The translations under genes were made by a program, and so were the position numbers. The notes below the pieces were generated by a model. The model had not been told where the DNA came from. It did no database searches and saw only the letters and a list, made by a program, of their open reading frames with translations. Shown piece by piece: positions 22,845 to 33,959 of a DNA stretch of 64,000 nucleotides (positions are counted from its first letter, which is position 1; every line of letters begins with the position of its first letter). Source of the stretch: Phoronis australis (Eukaryota; Phoronida; Phoronidae); assembly GCA_002633005.1 (NCBI GenBank), contig NMRA01000029.1, forward strand, positions 1,225,009 through 1,289,008, written 5' to 3'.

Positions 22845-23699
22845 CTGAAAGATGCAAGCTCGTAATGTGATAGATAGTCATGTGTATTTGCGATTTTTGA
22901 CATCGAACTTCGAAAGTGCCATTTTGTGGATGAGTTACGGGGCACGGTATGAGCAAGGTGGTCACATTCAAAAAGGCTATGGAATGTGGGAATTTTGAGG
23001 AGAATATTTGAAAAATACAGGACAGAAAAGAGTCCAATTCTGGATTTGTCCTATTGACATTACTTAAGATTAGCTGGAACCCGTGCTTTACCAGCTAGTG
23101 TACGGGAATCGGCTTTCGCTGTGTTTACGTTAGATACGGAAGTTGCCCTGGTGATGAATACTTAAGTTCGTAAACAGAAATATCATGTAAAAGATGTGCT
23201 GTTATCAATGGATTTCAGATATCATTTATTATTGTCAATACCTTTTTTGCTCATTAATATCGCATTTCATTTCTTGCTGAAAGTCCACTTTTATAGTTGT
23301 TTTGATGGTGATAACACCACGAAGTACATACCAAAATGTGTGTTTGTTACCATACCTCAAATTCACATGAACAGATATTTTCATGAATGAACGTTTTACG
23401 TGTGAAGCTTTAAATAGTGAACAAAGTCCTCAACCGCATTATCTTGATGCTATAGTCATAATATGAGAGTGTCGAGTCGATTGCGGATTGTTCTCAAACC
23501 CCGTCCACCCCACACCCCACAACCCACGACCCCCCTGGACCCACGACACACGGCCGTCTCAACCCACTGCTCACGAGCCCTTCGATCCAGTCTACGCAAA
23601 CTCGATACAATATGAACATAGACGAAGTGTTGTCTTGCAGGACCACTGAGTCAGGTTGTGCGCTCGGCTGGCTTTTCCCTGTTCTTGCAATTAAGAAAG

Positions 23700-24085
23700 T
23701 CGTAACTAATCTGGTAGACCTGGGGGTGGAGTCCGCTATAAAATAAGGAAACTCACTCATGTAAAGAATTTTATTGGACATGGCATAGTTTTGAAGAGTA
23801 ACTGCTGTGAAAAAGTCACACTTGACTTCTGAACGGCACGTACCATAACCTCTTATATTGGGAGCAATCCTACCCAGGACAGCATGTGAATACGTATGTG
23901 TTGGTGGCTTACCGTCCGCCTCCCGGGTGAGTTTCTGAAAAGAAACACTTATTTCTACTGAATAAACTCTTTATTCAGTGGGATAACTGGTGGAGATAAC
24001 ATCACTGAAAAATGTCGATTCAAACTAATTGCTAAAAACATACCAAGTAATGTAATTATATAGTCTCTCAATGGAAATGCTTAGG
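23700..24085 (-). repeat. THAP family C element, downstream part (copy 2)
   Basis: Reverse complement of 48288-48672 at high similarity: ctataaaata, ggaaactcac, attttattggacat, cccgggtgagtttc and gcatttccattg all correspond. With 26690-27060 (same orientation) it appears to be one element split by about 2.6 kb. Confidence 0.75.
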
Positions 24086-24094
24086 GCACACTGC

Positions 24095-24402
24095 CAGTGG
24101 CGGATCTACTGGGGGGGGGTTCAGAGGGGCTAGGACCCAAAAATTAGAAAAAAAACCAAAAACGTCTTCAGCAAAACAAAAACGGAACCGCCAGCGTGTT
24201 TAAACCCCAAGTAAACCAACTTGGAAAAAACGAAGGGGGGTTCACTCTAAAAATTTTTTTTTTGAATTGTAATTTGCTGTTATGAAAATCAACTCGTTTC
24301 GATTCTTCGCGGCTCGTCGGCAAAAACCCCGGAGATCAATTATGCGCGCGCTTCCGACGGCACTTCTGAAGTAGCCAAGCATTTTAGATGGATCCACCGC
24401 TG
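24095..24402. mobile_element. hAT-like MITE, 308 bp
   Basis: Terminal inverted repeats cagtggcggatcta and, on the other strand, cagcggtggatcca. Ends of the CAGTGGCGGATC type are typical of short hAT-related elements. No matching 8-bp target duplication was seen, perhaps decayed. Confidence 0.65.
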
Positions 24403-24807
24403 AAAGAGCAGCTCTATAGCAGATTTCTTCAGGTAACTAGTTTCTTTACTCTAAGATATGTTTTGATTTGATTAGGGAAAATACTGTGGTGCCGCAATCC
24501 TGATATTGAGGCGAATTGACGTGCAACCTTTTTTACCTCATCTGTCATGCCATGTCATCCTATTACACCTTACACGTTTGTAACTCGAATTTGACTGATG
24601 TATAGTAAAGTTGTCTTGCGCAATATCATACAGTGTACATGTACATGTAATACTTGAAAAAAAATCGTTTTTACAAAGAATTGCTATTGTGGCCTGCGCC
24701 GTGGTCTGGTCGCGAGTCTGTTTGAAGATGCACTCTAACAAGTTATGTCTATACAAGGAATGACCAAGGGGGCACTTACATTGACAAAGTGACCGCATTC
24801 GCGAACA

Positions 24808-25172
24808 GTGTACAGTACCAGAACTTGCGAGGAGGCTGTATTTTCACAACAAAGTCTTGCAGGAGTCGTGCGATGTTCAACGGGCCTCCTAACGAGCCCT
24901 ATTGCCGACCTCAACACCTATCGTCTTTCTACCTGCAATAAGCACCACTGCCGTTTTCTATACTGGGAATTTCCGCAGAAAGGCCCACCCGAAGAAAAGC
25001 CCATGCCCATGGGCATTTATTTGATGTTAGTACTTCGGGTTTCAAGCGTTCAGACATTGGAAGGTTATTTCAAAAATTGCAAGAGATGCAAATGGTCTTG
25101 GGATACATCGTCAAGGTTTGAAGAAGTCCATGATGAACGGATCGAATTTAGTTGCGCATGCTGTAAGTCTTG
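24808..25172 (+). CDS. Candidate cysteine-rich exon, unknown
   Basis: Open frame ending at a GTAAGT donor, with a cysteine cluster: CNKHHCRFLYW, FKNCKRCKWSWD and FSCACCK. This may be zinc-binding. A following open stretch at 25207-25421 (AEAYKLIDTAVDEVQALG) has protein-like composition but does not join cleanly in phase. It lies within the material that separates the two halves of a THAP family C element, so a transposon origin is likely. Confidence 0.22.
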
Positions 25173-25206
25173 AATAGACTTGGTTATCTCAGGGGGCTTA
25201 GTGCCA

Positions 25207-25421
25207 ACTGAGCTGTGAAACGGGATGCTGACAATGCAGAGGCGTACAAGCTCATTGACACAGCAGTTGACGAAGTGCAAGCGTTGGGAACAAACGTCGA
25301 AGATGCCTGGGTAGAATGGTTCCAAGAGCGGCAAACCATTGAATCCGATGTACAGATTCCTCGGCAGTCTAGACAACAGAAAGATAGGACCAACGTTCCC
25401 GAAGAAACACCCAGGCAATAA
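25207..25421 (+). other. Unassigned open frame
   Basis: Acidic and amphipathic 71-codon frame including AEAYKLIDTAVDEVQALG and WVEWFQERQTIESDV, ending in TAA. No family recognised. May be the end of a coding unit that includes 24808-25172. Confidence 0.2.
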
Positions 25422-25803
25422 GTTATAATTATACACAGTTTGTAATTATGTCGGTTTTTTATACTTGTGTACAATGAAAACGAAATAGAAATTATTTTTG
25501 GACATGCCAAATTTACCCAGTACAGCAGAGAGTCTATAAGAGCACAGAAACTGATTCTGGCTTGTATTTCCACTTTAGTCTATCTTCTTTATATCCAAAA
25601 TCTATTTCACGTAGTGCGTAGTTAAATCTGTACTCAATACTTGTTTCTTCCAGTGAGTACTACAGAAGGGTGCGAAAACCCTTCCTAGACAACCTCTTGC
25701 AGCAGTTGACCATCAGATGTATGAACTACACGTATGAGCATCCACTGGGGATTAAAAAGTGTCTAGAGAGAGGTTTTCAATTCATTTTTTTTGCAAAATA
25801 CGC

Positions 25804-26091
25804 TTAGGTCTCTCGACGGACCAGGCCAGCTTGATTAGTGTAGATATCGAGTTTCAGTGTACTTCTGATCCCTCGGCGAACCAGACTTGTGATGTCTTTT
25901 ACCAAAGTGTGCTTTGTTAAACTATTTACCTCAGCCAGTACTGTTTGGTCCCGCGACAGATCGACTATTTTTATAGGGATAACAACCACAGTTGTACATT
26001 TGCTCTCGTGACGGACCAGGCAAGAGTTTTTGTGTACTCTCAGTGTACATCTGGTCCCTCTGCGAACTGCTCCTGTATATCTTTTCACCAC
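25804..26091 (-). repeat. Duplicated segment with an open minus-strand frame
   Basis: A 95-codon frame contains two related halves: VKRYTGAVRRGTRCTL and VKDITSLVRRGIRSTL, each followed about ten residues later by LVRHES or LVRRET. At DNA level the halves lie about 190 bp apart. An open frame kept across a duplication is suggestive, but no known protein is recognised. Confidence 0.35.
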
Positions 26092-26689
26092 GGTGTAGGC
26101 CTACAGAATGTTTTAGTTTCGTGAAACTGTTTTCAGATGATTTGTTTCCTGATACATTTGACGTTTTTCAGTTGTTGTCAACGTGATTCAGCTTAATAAA
26201 GTGATACTTAATTGTTTTTGTCGCTTTTAATAATAGACTATGAATTACTGAGAGCACCATCGTTCGCTAGTTTTTCTCGTAACGAGACAGAACACATGTT
26301 TATTTCGGGACTAACAGTACAGGTCTTCGTTCTTAAACAGCTTGAGGCTGTTGCGATCATCTGATATTCAATTTTTACGCCCCGTCGGTGCTCCTTATGC
26401 TCTTGAATATTTGGTAGTTGTCTAAACCCCCACCACACTTTTTCGTATGCTAAAAAAAGTGCGTGTAAGCAGATGTTCCAACAAAAATTGTTGCTGGTGG
26501 TGTGACTCATACCCAGATGTGCATAAATCTGGTTTCGCGAAACTTATGAGCCAAGTTCATGTGACGAAATCGAGAAGGGCTTTTAATTATCTTAAGAAAA
26601 ACTCCAGGGACATGTTAAGTGCCAGAAACGTACAAGGATGCAAAATAAAACGTTATCTTACGTAAACCCCCTCCCGACCTCCCCCCCGC

Positions 26690-27060
26690 TCGGCGCCACG
26701 CGCCTCGGATTCGACCTTTGCGGGACTCCTAAATCCCCCCGACTGAGAACGTAGATCCCCACTGCACACACGGGACGTGAAGCTTCGGAATCCACACAAT
26801 TTTTGGCACTTGTTTGACCCTTTTGACTGAAGTTGTCCACGCCTGTAGAAACCTTAGGCCTTTTTGGAATTTGTGTCCACCGAAGATTTGGCCCGGGACC
26901 CGGGAAAATAACAATAATAAGGCTTAGAACGACTACGTATTTTGATAACAATTCCGTTCTTTTACCAGATGTTTACATGCAGACAGCGACGCATGCGCAA
27001 TTCGGCCACCATTAATACAGCAGCGACACCGCGAGGAAAATTCGTCGAATAGCCCCATTA
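26690..27060 (-). pseudogene. THAP family C element, upstream part with decayed THAP (copy 2)
   Basis: The minus strand matches 47995-48310: aatggggctattcg, cctcgcggtgtcgctgctgt and gcgcatgcgtcgct are shared. The coding part reads GGHKFQKGLRFLQAW and KIVWIPKLHVPC, a damaged THAP finger in which the C-x4-C is gone. Homology stops near 26765 and the rest of the element resumes at 24085, so about 2.6 kb intervenes. Confidence 0.7.
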
Positions 27061-27344
27061 AAATGTAAAATTACGGAAGAAATCTGAATTTATGGGTGCC
27101 ACCTGTTGGCGAAATATGGAACTATCATTCATAGTGTTTTATGCTGTTTTTACTGTTGGTAAAACTATAATTATCAAACTGACTATGTCTCACCTTTATT
27201 GTATCACACATTTACAAATCAGTCCAACGCATACAATTTGTCAAAAAAGGAGACAAAAAGTATAGAATAACAACAAATGCAATCGGATGAAGTACAAAAG
27301 GCCGGGAAATTAACAAGATAAATTGCCATTACTGGAGACGAAAA

Positions 27345-28660
27345 TATGATATCACACGCTCTCTTTTTAGTTTTCGTCATACTGGACCTTGGATACTGTC
27401 AGTCAACAGAACTAACAATTTTTGAATGACTACTTCCAGTGGTGTTGTGAGTGGAACCATGTCCAGATGGTGTCTCTTCTCGAAAGTCATTGTTGTCCCA
27501 GACAACTGTTACTGGCAAAGACTATCCAAACCCATTTGGCAATATGGTTTTCTTTTTGAGGTTCATGTCCGCTATTGCAGTATCAAGCTCTAGGACAGAT
27601 GTATGTGAGACACAGTGTCCAAATCCATTAATAAAGGTGATCAATGACAATGACCAAGTCATGTGACGCAATATCATTCCAATAGAGTACTGTTTGAGCA
27701 AAACTGTTCGCCACCTTCAGGCTGACCATAAATATATTAGGTATTGTGCAATAGAGTATACAACATTAGATACACCAGGCTTTAGTTCAACAATAGTTTC
27801 ATGATTTATTTCCTCACTTGCACCAACAGTCCATGCAATGAAATTGAACAACTTGACAGGTACAATCTGCTTCACTGTCTTGTTCTAAGCCAGGATCCTC
27901 CACAGTGTGAGATCAAACACTGTTGCCTTTAAAATACTTCGTGACGTTTCTCAAAACAATAGCTTAGTGTACATTGATTTTGTTTCATCCAGCAAGTCAA
28001 AGTGTAACACATGTGGGTCATCCGAGTCACTATCAGGAGATTCTTAATATTCAGCAAGAGATTCAGAGTTAAACAGTACCAATTCACTCTTTAAAAATAT
28101 ATGAGCACAGCCCCAGAAATCGCTTTCGCATTATGTCCAGGTTCTCATTCACTCGCTTGCGCACATTCACAAGTAAGACCGAGCTCAGAGGAATAGGAGA
28201 CCCCTTTGTGCAATGCTCGAATATCAGCCAGTGAAGCCAGGATTTGAACCCAGATCTCCCAAGCAGGTGTCTGGAGCTCTAACCACTGAGCCACACTCTG
28301 ATTCCGCTTTGGTTTAAGGAATTGCAGGTTAGGGTAAATTCTCTGTAATTTCGATTTCAGATGTCCATTTCGGACACATACACTGCAACCTCTTTTAGAC
28401 AAAGTTTCCTCGAGGAGTGACTTTAACAGAGTGAAACGCAATATTTCCCCATGTGAGTTTGTTCGTTGCTTGAAATACATCTGTGAAAATTTCAGTGCTT
28501 TCACTATCGCCAGATTCCGGTTTTGTCAGTGGTCTTGTGAGGCTTTTGTAGCAAGAACGATGGTTTGCGGCTTCAGGTGCTACCACTCTGATCAAAAGTT
28601 CCATGTCATTTCCTGCCTTGGCAGCATCCAAAACCAATCCACTTACAATCATGCAAATCA
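27345..28660 (-). pseudogene. Decayed ORF of a repeated, probably transposon-derived family
   Basis: Minus-strand pieces in order: MELLIRVVAPEAANHRSCYK (28600-28540), KRGCSVCVRNGHLKSKL (about 28400-28350), KLFNFIAWTVGASEE (about 27850), MILRHMT, INGFGHCVSHTSVLELDTA (about 27620-27570) and WDNNDFREETPSGHG (27500-27450), then THNTTG. The R-H-R-S-C-Y and (D)N-x-D...ET-x-SG...H-x-T-x-G patterns are, from memory, shared by large sets of uncharacterised proteins in cnidarians and other invertebrates. Several stops and frameshifts are present. A tRNA-type SINE (28145-28305) sits inside it. Function unknown. Confidence 0.6.
28145..28305 (-). mobile_element. tRNA-derived SINE
   Basis: Minus strand begins with GTGGCTCAGTGGTTAGAGC (A box) and has GGTTCAAATCC (B box) at tRNA spacing, followed by a short unrelated body. 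It interrupts the decayed ORF right after the segment encoding FLKPKRN. Confidence 0.7.
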
Positions 28661-29195
28661 AAAATGAAAACTGTTGTTAGAATTAAAAAAATATGGAGAG
28701 CATTGTAGGCCTGTCCTACAAAACGATAGATGTTGACATGCACTGAATTCTTTATTACAATAACCGGATGAAAGTGCAAAGAATGATCAAAAGACAGATA
28801 GAAAACACTCAAAATAAGACGTGTATATACAAGGCCTAGCCGGCTGTGCTCAAAAGTGAAAAAGATTCCCATGGGTTTGTATGCAAAATGCTCATGAAAA
28901 AGAAATTTTGTTTGAAAATTAGCATACAATTTCAGATATGAACAAAAGTCTTTACAATCATTCAAATATTCTAAATTGTACTTTCCTTCAAATAAATTTT
29001 GTTATTTCATATAACACATAATAGTGGAACTGTTGAATATATTGTTCCGAAAACACAGCACAAAATGTAATGTGTAAGCAAACCACCAACAAACAATGTT
29101 GAATGAGAAGCAACTCAATAAAAATGAGTGTTATCAAAATATATGCTATTTGTAACAGAATAACAAACAATACCTGTTATATAATGAAAACTGGA
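28661..29195. other. Intron, nothing recognised
   Basis: AT-rich; minus-strand frames at 28606-28965 and 28988-29170 have low-complexity composition and no motif. Confidence 0.4.
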
Positions 29196-30455
29196 CAGTG
29201 AGTAGTATAGTAAGTCATTTAGGAGGCCCGATTGGGAATGTCTCTGGTCAAAGGTCATAGGTCAAAGGCGAAAGGTCAAATGTCAAATGTGGCGAGTGTA
29301 ACCAGAAGTGCCGTCATCAGCCTACCGGAAGAAAGTGTCAATGACGTCACACCTCATGACGTAATAGGTTTAATTGGACCCGTTAGAGAGGCTTCTCGAT
29401 CCAAGGTCAGACGTGTAAGACGTCGGTAAACCGGAAGACGAGCTCGAATTGGAAATCACGTGACTGCTGACGTGTTTAGGCAAGTTAGGGCGTGGCACCG
29501 CTCATCATCCGGATGTTCTGACACTAAAAAGACATTGTTCAACGGATCGAGAGCTGAAACGAAATAGGGGTTACCTTGCTGAATAAGAACAAAAGGTGGA
29601 TTACCTTACTTCGCGTGCGCCAAGTGTCGTAGCTGAATTATCCCCTTGGTTCTCTCTCCTTTCTCAACAACAAAAATTGCACCATCTCATCTCTCAGCAA
29701 CAGATGTCGCGTATATCTATCCTAGGTACCGACGGTACTCAATTAACAATACTAATAATAACTCACTGAAATTCCTCGCCTTGTCGATTTCATTTCTCTG
29801 GCGTAGTACTCCTGGTACCGTCGTACTCCTTTACACCTAAAATGAGATTGACCTTCGTCCGCCCCCAGGTAATACGGTTTTAGCAAAACGCGATGTAGCG
29901 ATTCCCTTTCGAATTCCAACTTCGTTAAACCGGGTGTGAGCGTAGTATTTTCCTCTGTGCTTCACTGCTGTGTCGGACCAGACTCAGGTCACATATATTA
30001 ACGTGTTCGATAACATAAGTTTTCTTGCGTAAGTTTTCTTCAAGTATTTTCCTCTGTCTCGGACTAGACACGTGTCCCATCAATTAACGCGTTTGATTAC
30101 ATCAGTTTTCTTACGTGTAAAACGCAATGTTTGCTTGGCACAGGGCTGACTTCGAGTGTGTTGGACTAAGACATGCAAAATATCGTGGAGCGGAAAGACA
30201 TTGTTTAGAGTCAGAAAGTGAAAATGTATAATTTCAATCTTTGGCTGGCTTTGATTCCCTTATTTTCACTTTCACAGGTCCAATTAAACCTATTGCGTCA
30301 TAAGGTGTGACGTCATTGACACCTCCTTCCGGTAGAGTGATGACGTCACTGCCAGTTGCACTCGGCATACTTGACCTTTGACCTTTCACCTATGACCTTT
30401 GGCCAGAGACCCTCCCAAACGGGCCTCCTAAATGACTTACTATATTACTACACTG
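29196..30455. mobile_element. 1.26-kb non-autonomous DNA transposon with about 200-bp TIRs
   Basis: Ends CAGTG...TATAGTAAGTCATTTAGGAG and its inverted copy at 30410-30455. Inverted similarity continues inward to about 29395 and 30260 (tcaatgacgtcacacc, aataggtttaattgg). Subterminal runs of AGGTCA-type hexamers occur in both arms. Inside, a roughly 110-bp segment (agtattttcctctgt...) is repeated near 29945 and 30045. No transposase. The CAGTG end is hAT-like, but no 8-bp duplication was found. Confidence 0.8.
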
Positions 30456-31382
30456 GCTTTTTCTTCCTTTTTCTAGAGAAGCTGTCCAGCGCATACTTGT
30501 TTTGTTAACAAATGATGCATTCTGGTAGAAGTATATGATCACTTATCCTGGAAACTTTGCCAGCTCAGAATGTTGTCTAGATTTTCTAAGCGGCTACAGT
30601 AATTTTGAAAATAATATTTTTTCATTCTTAGATCATGTGCGCGAACGTGCACCTACATCTGAATTTCAGACACCTATGCGCCTTTTAGCAAAACCTGTGA
30701 GCAAAAGTAGTTTGAAAATGTATACATGTAGGTGGTGCTCCAGGTGTAGGTTCAATCTGTAGTCAATAGTTACATTGATGGGCAATTACCTGGGCCTAGT
30801 GTGTAATTTCCAAATTCAGACTCAAAGCCTAACCGTCCACACTGCACAATTTACGTGAATTTACTCAAATTGTGGCATGGAATTGGTCAATTTTCGAGCT
30901 GAGCTTCGAGTAAGGAGATTATACCCCACCCCTGGATATTATGCAAAGTATAATTTTGATAGGTAACTTAAACCATGCCTACAGTTATGGTTACTGAGAA
31001 AAGAACAACGTACACAGAAGAAAATGTTCACCTTGTTATTGGGTTATATGTCCTACCTGCAATTGAATGCCAGCACACGGGCCTGTTATTCAACGAATTG
31101 CATGGATGCTCGATTCAAACATAAGCAGGCTAGACACCAAGTCCAGGAAACAGAGTCCTTTTACCAGTTGTGCTTACGATGGCTTTCCAGTCTGTTCGTA
31201 TCTTAGCAACTCGCACCCAAGTCAACTCCTACCCGTGCTGAAACGTAACTGATTAATTAATATCTTTTTCATTCACTAAATAACAGGTAATATTGAGTCG
31301 CTGTGCATAAATATGACATGATTGATTGATTTTAATCAATGCTTTGCCAAATTAAAAAGTTTTGTAATACTTTTGGAATTCG
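30456..31382. other. Intron, nothing recognised
   Basis: Short + frames at 30535-30762 and 31024-31206 contain no FN3, kringle or other motif. Confidence 0.4.
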
Positions 31383-31435
31383 ACTTGGGTACGAATTAAC
31401 TTGGGTACGAATTGACTTGGGTACGAGTTGACTTG
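31383..31435. repeat. 16-bp tandem repeat, three copies
   Basis: acttgggtacgaatta-type unit starts at 31383, 31399 and 31415, with a partial fourth at 31431. Confidence 0.9.
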
Positions 31436-32149
31436 TCTTTGAAGCGACCTGTTTCGCATTGAGGCACTCACTGACTACGCTGACTCAGTGACTTGCGTCA
31501 ATCTAGGAATTGGTTCCTGGCGTCAATTTATCAAACTCCCAGAAACAAATTAGCACTTACCATCATCATTTTCGCCATCAGAGTGTTCTGTTCTGGGCAT
31601 ACTTCGTTGTTTCACAATTTTTCTTTTTGCTCTTTCAATCTTCGTTACGTCATTAAGATTTATATAGCATGCCTTGTGATACTGGAGCCCAAATTAACCA
31701 ATCCGTGAAGTTACTTGATGCAAATGCAAACTGCTGACTCACATTGTGTTCATTCCTCTCTTCATCTCTTAGGGAAAGCCATTCCTTCACTGAGTCAATA
31801 CTTTTTGCCCATGTCAGGCGAGAAACTCAACAGATCCGATGAACTTACTGCTTGAAAGTTCCTGCAGCGTTTACCGAAAGCATCTTCATAGGGAGCCGTC
31901 ATGTTAGAATAGGTCTGCAGTTACTCACTTTCTGAGCTTGTGATTGGCTTAAGATGCCATCTCGTGTTAGCCTTGTGTTGGATTTTGCGCCACCTCTTGT
32001 TCAATAATGTATGATTCGGACTTAAGAAAACTGTTTTTCTACAAAATATGTGCAACTTAAAACATAGGAACTTTTCAGGTATAAATTGCCTGATGGTATA
32101 TCTAGCAATACAGAAAATAAATCAAGTTGCCCCTTGATATGGTCACAAG

Positions 32150-32480
32150 ATGAAAAGACTGGAGCTACGGTCCATGGCCTATACACTACAGACGACAGCG
32201 GCACCGCGACTGCGATCAACTTGTCTTTCAACCGTGAACAGAACACACAGAATGAAAGACAATGTATCATATTATTAAATGACAAATAATCCTTACCTTT
32301 CTGGATCCTTAGGAAAGGTAAAAAATGACACGTCAGGGTTTTTTGTGGATGAATTAGTACAGTTTATAGCACTACAAAATGCGCCCGTCCCCATTGCTCT
32401 TGGACTTCCTACTTGACTGTTGCTTATTCACCGCTTGGCGGCGCGAGTAGCAGCGATAACAGCAAACTCGCAAGTAAGCT
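32150..32480 (-). mobile_element. THAP family B element, copy 2
   Basis: Reverse complement matches 11940-12260: the 5' flank (gctgctactcgcgcc against gctactactagcgcc), the THAP exon, and intron sequence (atgatacattgtctttcat). Both copies keep the exon-intron order, so the element moved as DNA, not as a processed transcript. Confidence 0.75.
32297..32394 (-). pseudogene. THAP domain exon 1, family B copy 2
   Basis: From ATG at 32394, frame MGTGAFCSAINCTNSSTKN ending FFTFPKDPE, then donor GTAAGG (phase 2). C-x4-C and F-x-FPKDPE are canonical THAP features, closer to consensus than copy 1. The exon is intact, but no second exon was recognised further along the minus strand. Probably a truncated or decayed transposon; a host THAP gene is not excluded. 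Confidence 0.7.
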
Positions 32481-32640
32481 CTCCTATTATACTGTACTTC
32501 TTGGTTGAAGCTAGAAGACTTGCTACAGTGTACAGAAAAAATTGTACAACAGGACCATCTCTTGGAAGATTCTAAGGAGGATCTTGGCTAGGGTAAGGGT
32601 TAACGAACAGGAAGTTAACTAAGAGCTTGTCACATGCACC

Positions 32641-32820
32641 ATCGGCAGAGGATACTGCCTGCAAAGTTGCGTGACGAGAGACTGTGACCAGTAAGAGAAA
32701 TCGCGGGTAGAAGATACTGCCTACAAGTGTTCCGTCACAAGACAGCAAAAGACCAGCAAGAGAAATCGTGGTAGAATATAATGCCAGCAAATGTTGCGTC
32801 ACGAGAGACTGTGGCCAGCA
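32641..32820. repeat. Tandem repeat of about 62-65 bp, three copies
   Basis: Units start near 32641, 32693 (aagagaaatcgcgggtag) and 32758 (aagagaaatcgtggtag), each with atactgcct-type and gcgtcacgagagactgtg-type segments. Confidence 0.85.
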
Positions 32821-33533
32821 AGTACGATGTCGCAGTACAGTGTGTGTTAGTTGGACGTTTCACCAACAGGACTTTCATTCAACGATCGAATCCTACCTCT
32901 TGGATAGCAGATAAGAGGTTTGATTATTTTTGTTAATTGACAGGTTATCCCCACAGAGGACGTTAGCGTAGCTACTCTTCTTCATTGTAGTCTCTTTAAT
33001 TAACAACATGTTTCACTTGTTTTATTTAGTGATTATCATATGTTAAATTAACTATTGTATTTAATCATTCTCTCTTCATCCACGCACAATCTTAACTTGA
33101 AAGTATAAGTACCTTTTAAACAAACCCACAGTCAACTTCTGACAGGTTCTTTTGCAAAAATGTTTTGGACAAGTCTGGAATGATGGTACTTTAAATTAAC
33201 CCAGCGTTTATAGTTATATGACAACCTGCGTTTCTTACTAAAAATGGCCACCGAATATGGACCTTGATTGTGATTTACCCGAGTGCCTGACCCTGTACTG
33301 CACGTAGATCTTCAACTGATGTTAGGCTGAGTACGTTGTCTGTGGGCAGAAAAGTTCAGTCAATGTCCTTCGGACTGGCACAGTAAATACACCCAATAAA
33401 ATTCTTTCCCCCTCATTTCCAATCTTGATTTTTTTATAGTAACCGATATCAGTAAAAGAGAAAAGAAAAACAACGTAACACCTAGCACAATTGGCATCAA
33501 TTTTGAAATATCAGTGGTATCCACGCCCAGTTT
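32821..33533. other. Intron, nothing recognised
   Basis: AT-rich; no open frames of note. Confidence 0.4.
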
Positions 33534-33556
33534 AAACCTGTCGCTTCGACAGGTTT
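33534..33556. repeat. Perfect 10-bp hairpin
   Basis: aaacctgtcg - ctt - cgacaggttt: ten-base perfect arms around a 3-base loop. The phrase gacaggttt recurs at 33640 outside the hairpin. Confidence 0.85.
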
Positions 33557-33959
33557 GCCAATATTCCCGTCAGGTTTGGGTAACCAGCACTGCAACATTC
33601 AGGCTTTGTTTTGCCCATAACAAAGAATGGTTGCCAGTTTGACAGGTTTGGAATCTCAGTTCTGAAGAACACTCACTATGTAACATGTCACACATTACAA
33701 AATGAAAAAAGCTTTTTGCCATTAAAAGAAAGAACCCAAGAACCCAACGGATGTTATGCCATTGAGGCAAACGGGTTTGTACAGGCACCAGTTTCGAAAT
33801 ATTCTGTCAAGTTAATAAATGACTGTCATTTTGGGCTGATTTAGGTGAACACCTGACCTGATGAGGGACCCCCTGAACACTTGTTTACAATTTAATATGG
33901 AAATGCAAAAATGTGGTGATTGAGTACTTTTCCTGACCATAACACTTGCCTCACTAGGC

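Noticed and set aside
28240-28305. Functional tRNA gene on the minus strand
   Set aside because: A and B boxes are present but no acceptor stem closes; fits a SINE head.
29232-29429. 65-codon frame in the 29.2-kb TIR
   Set aside because: Lies within the inverted arm of a DNA transposon; no protein similarity.
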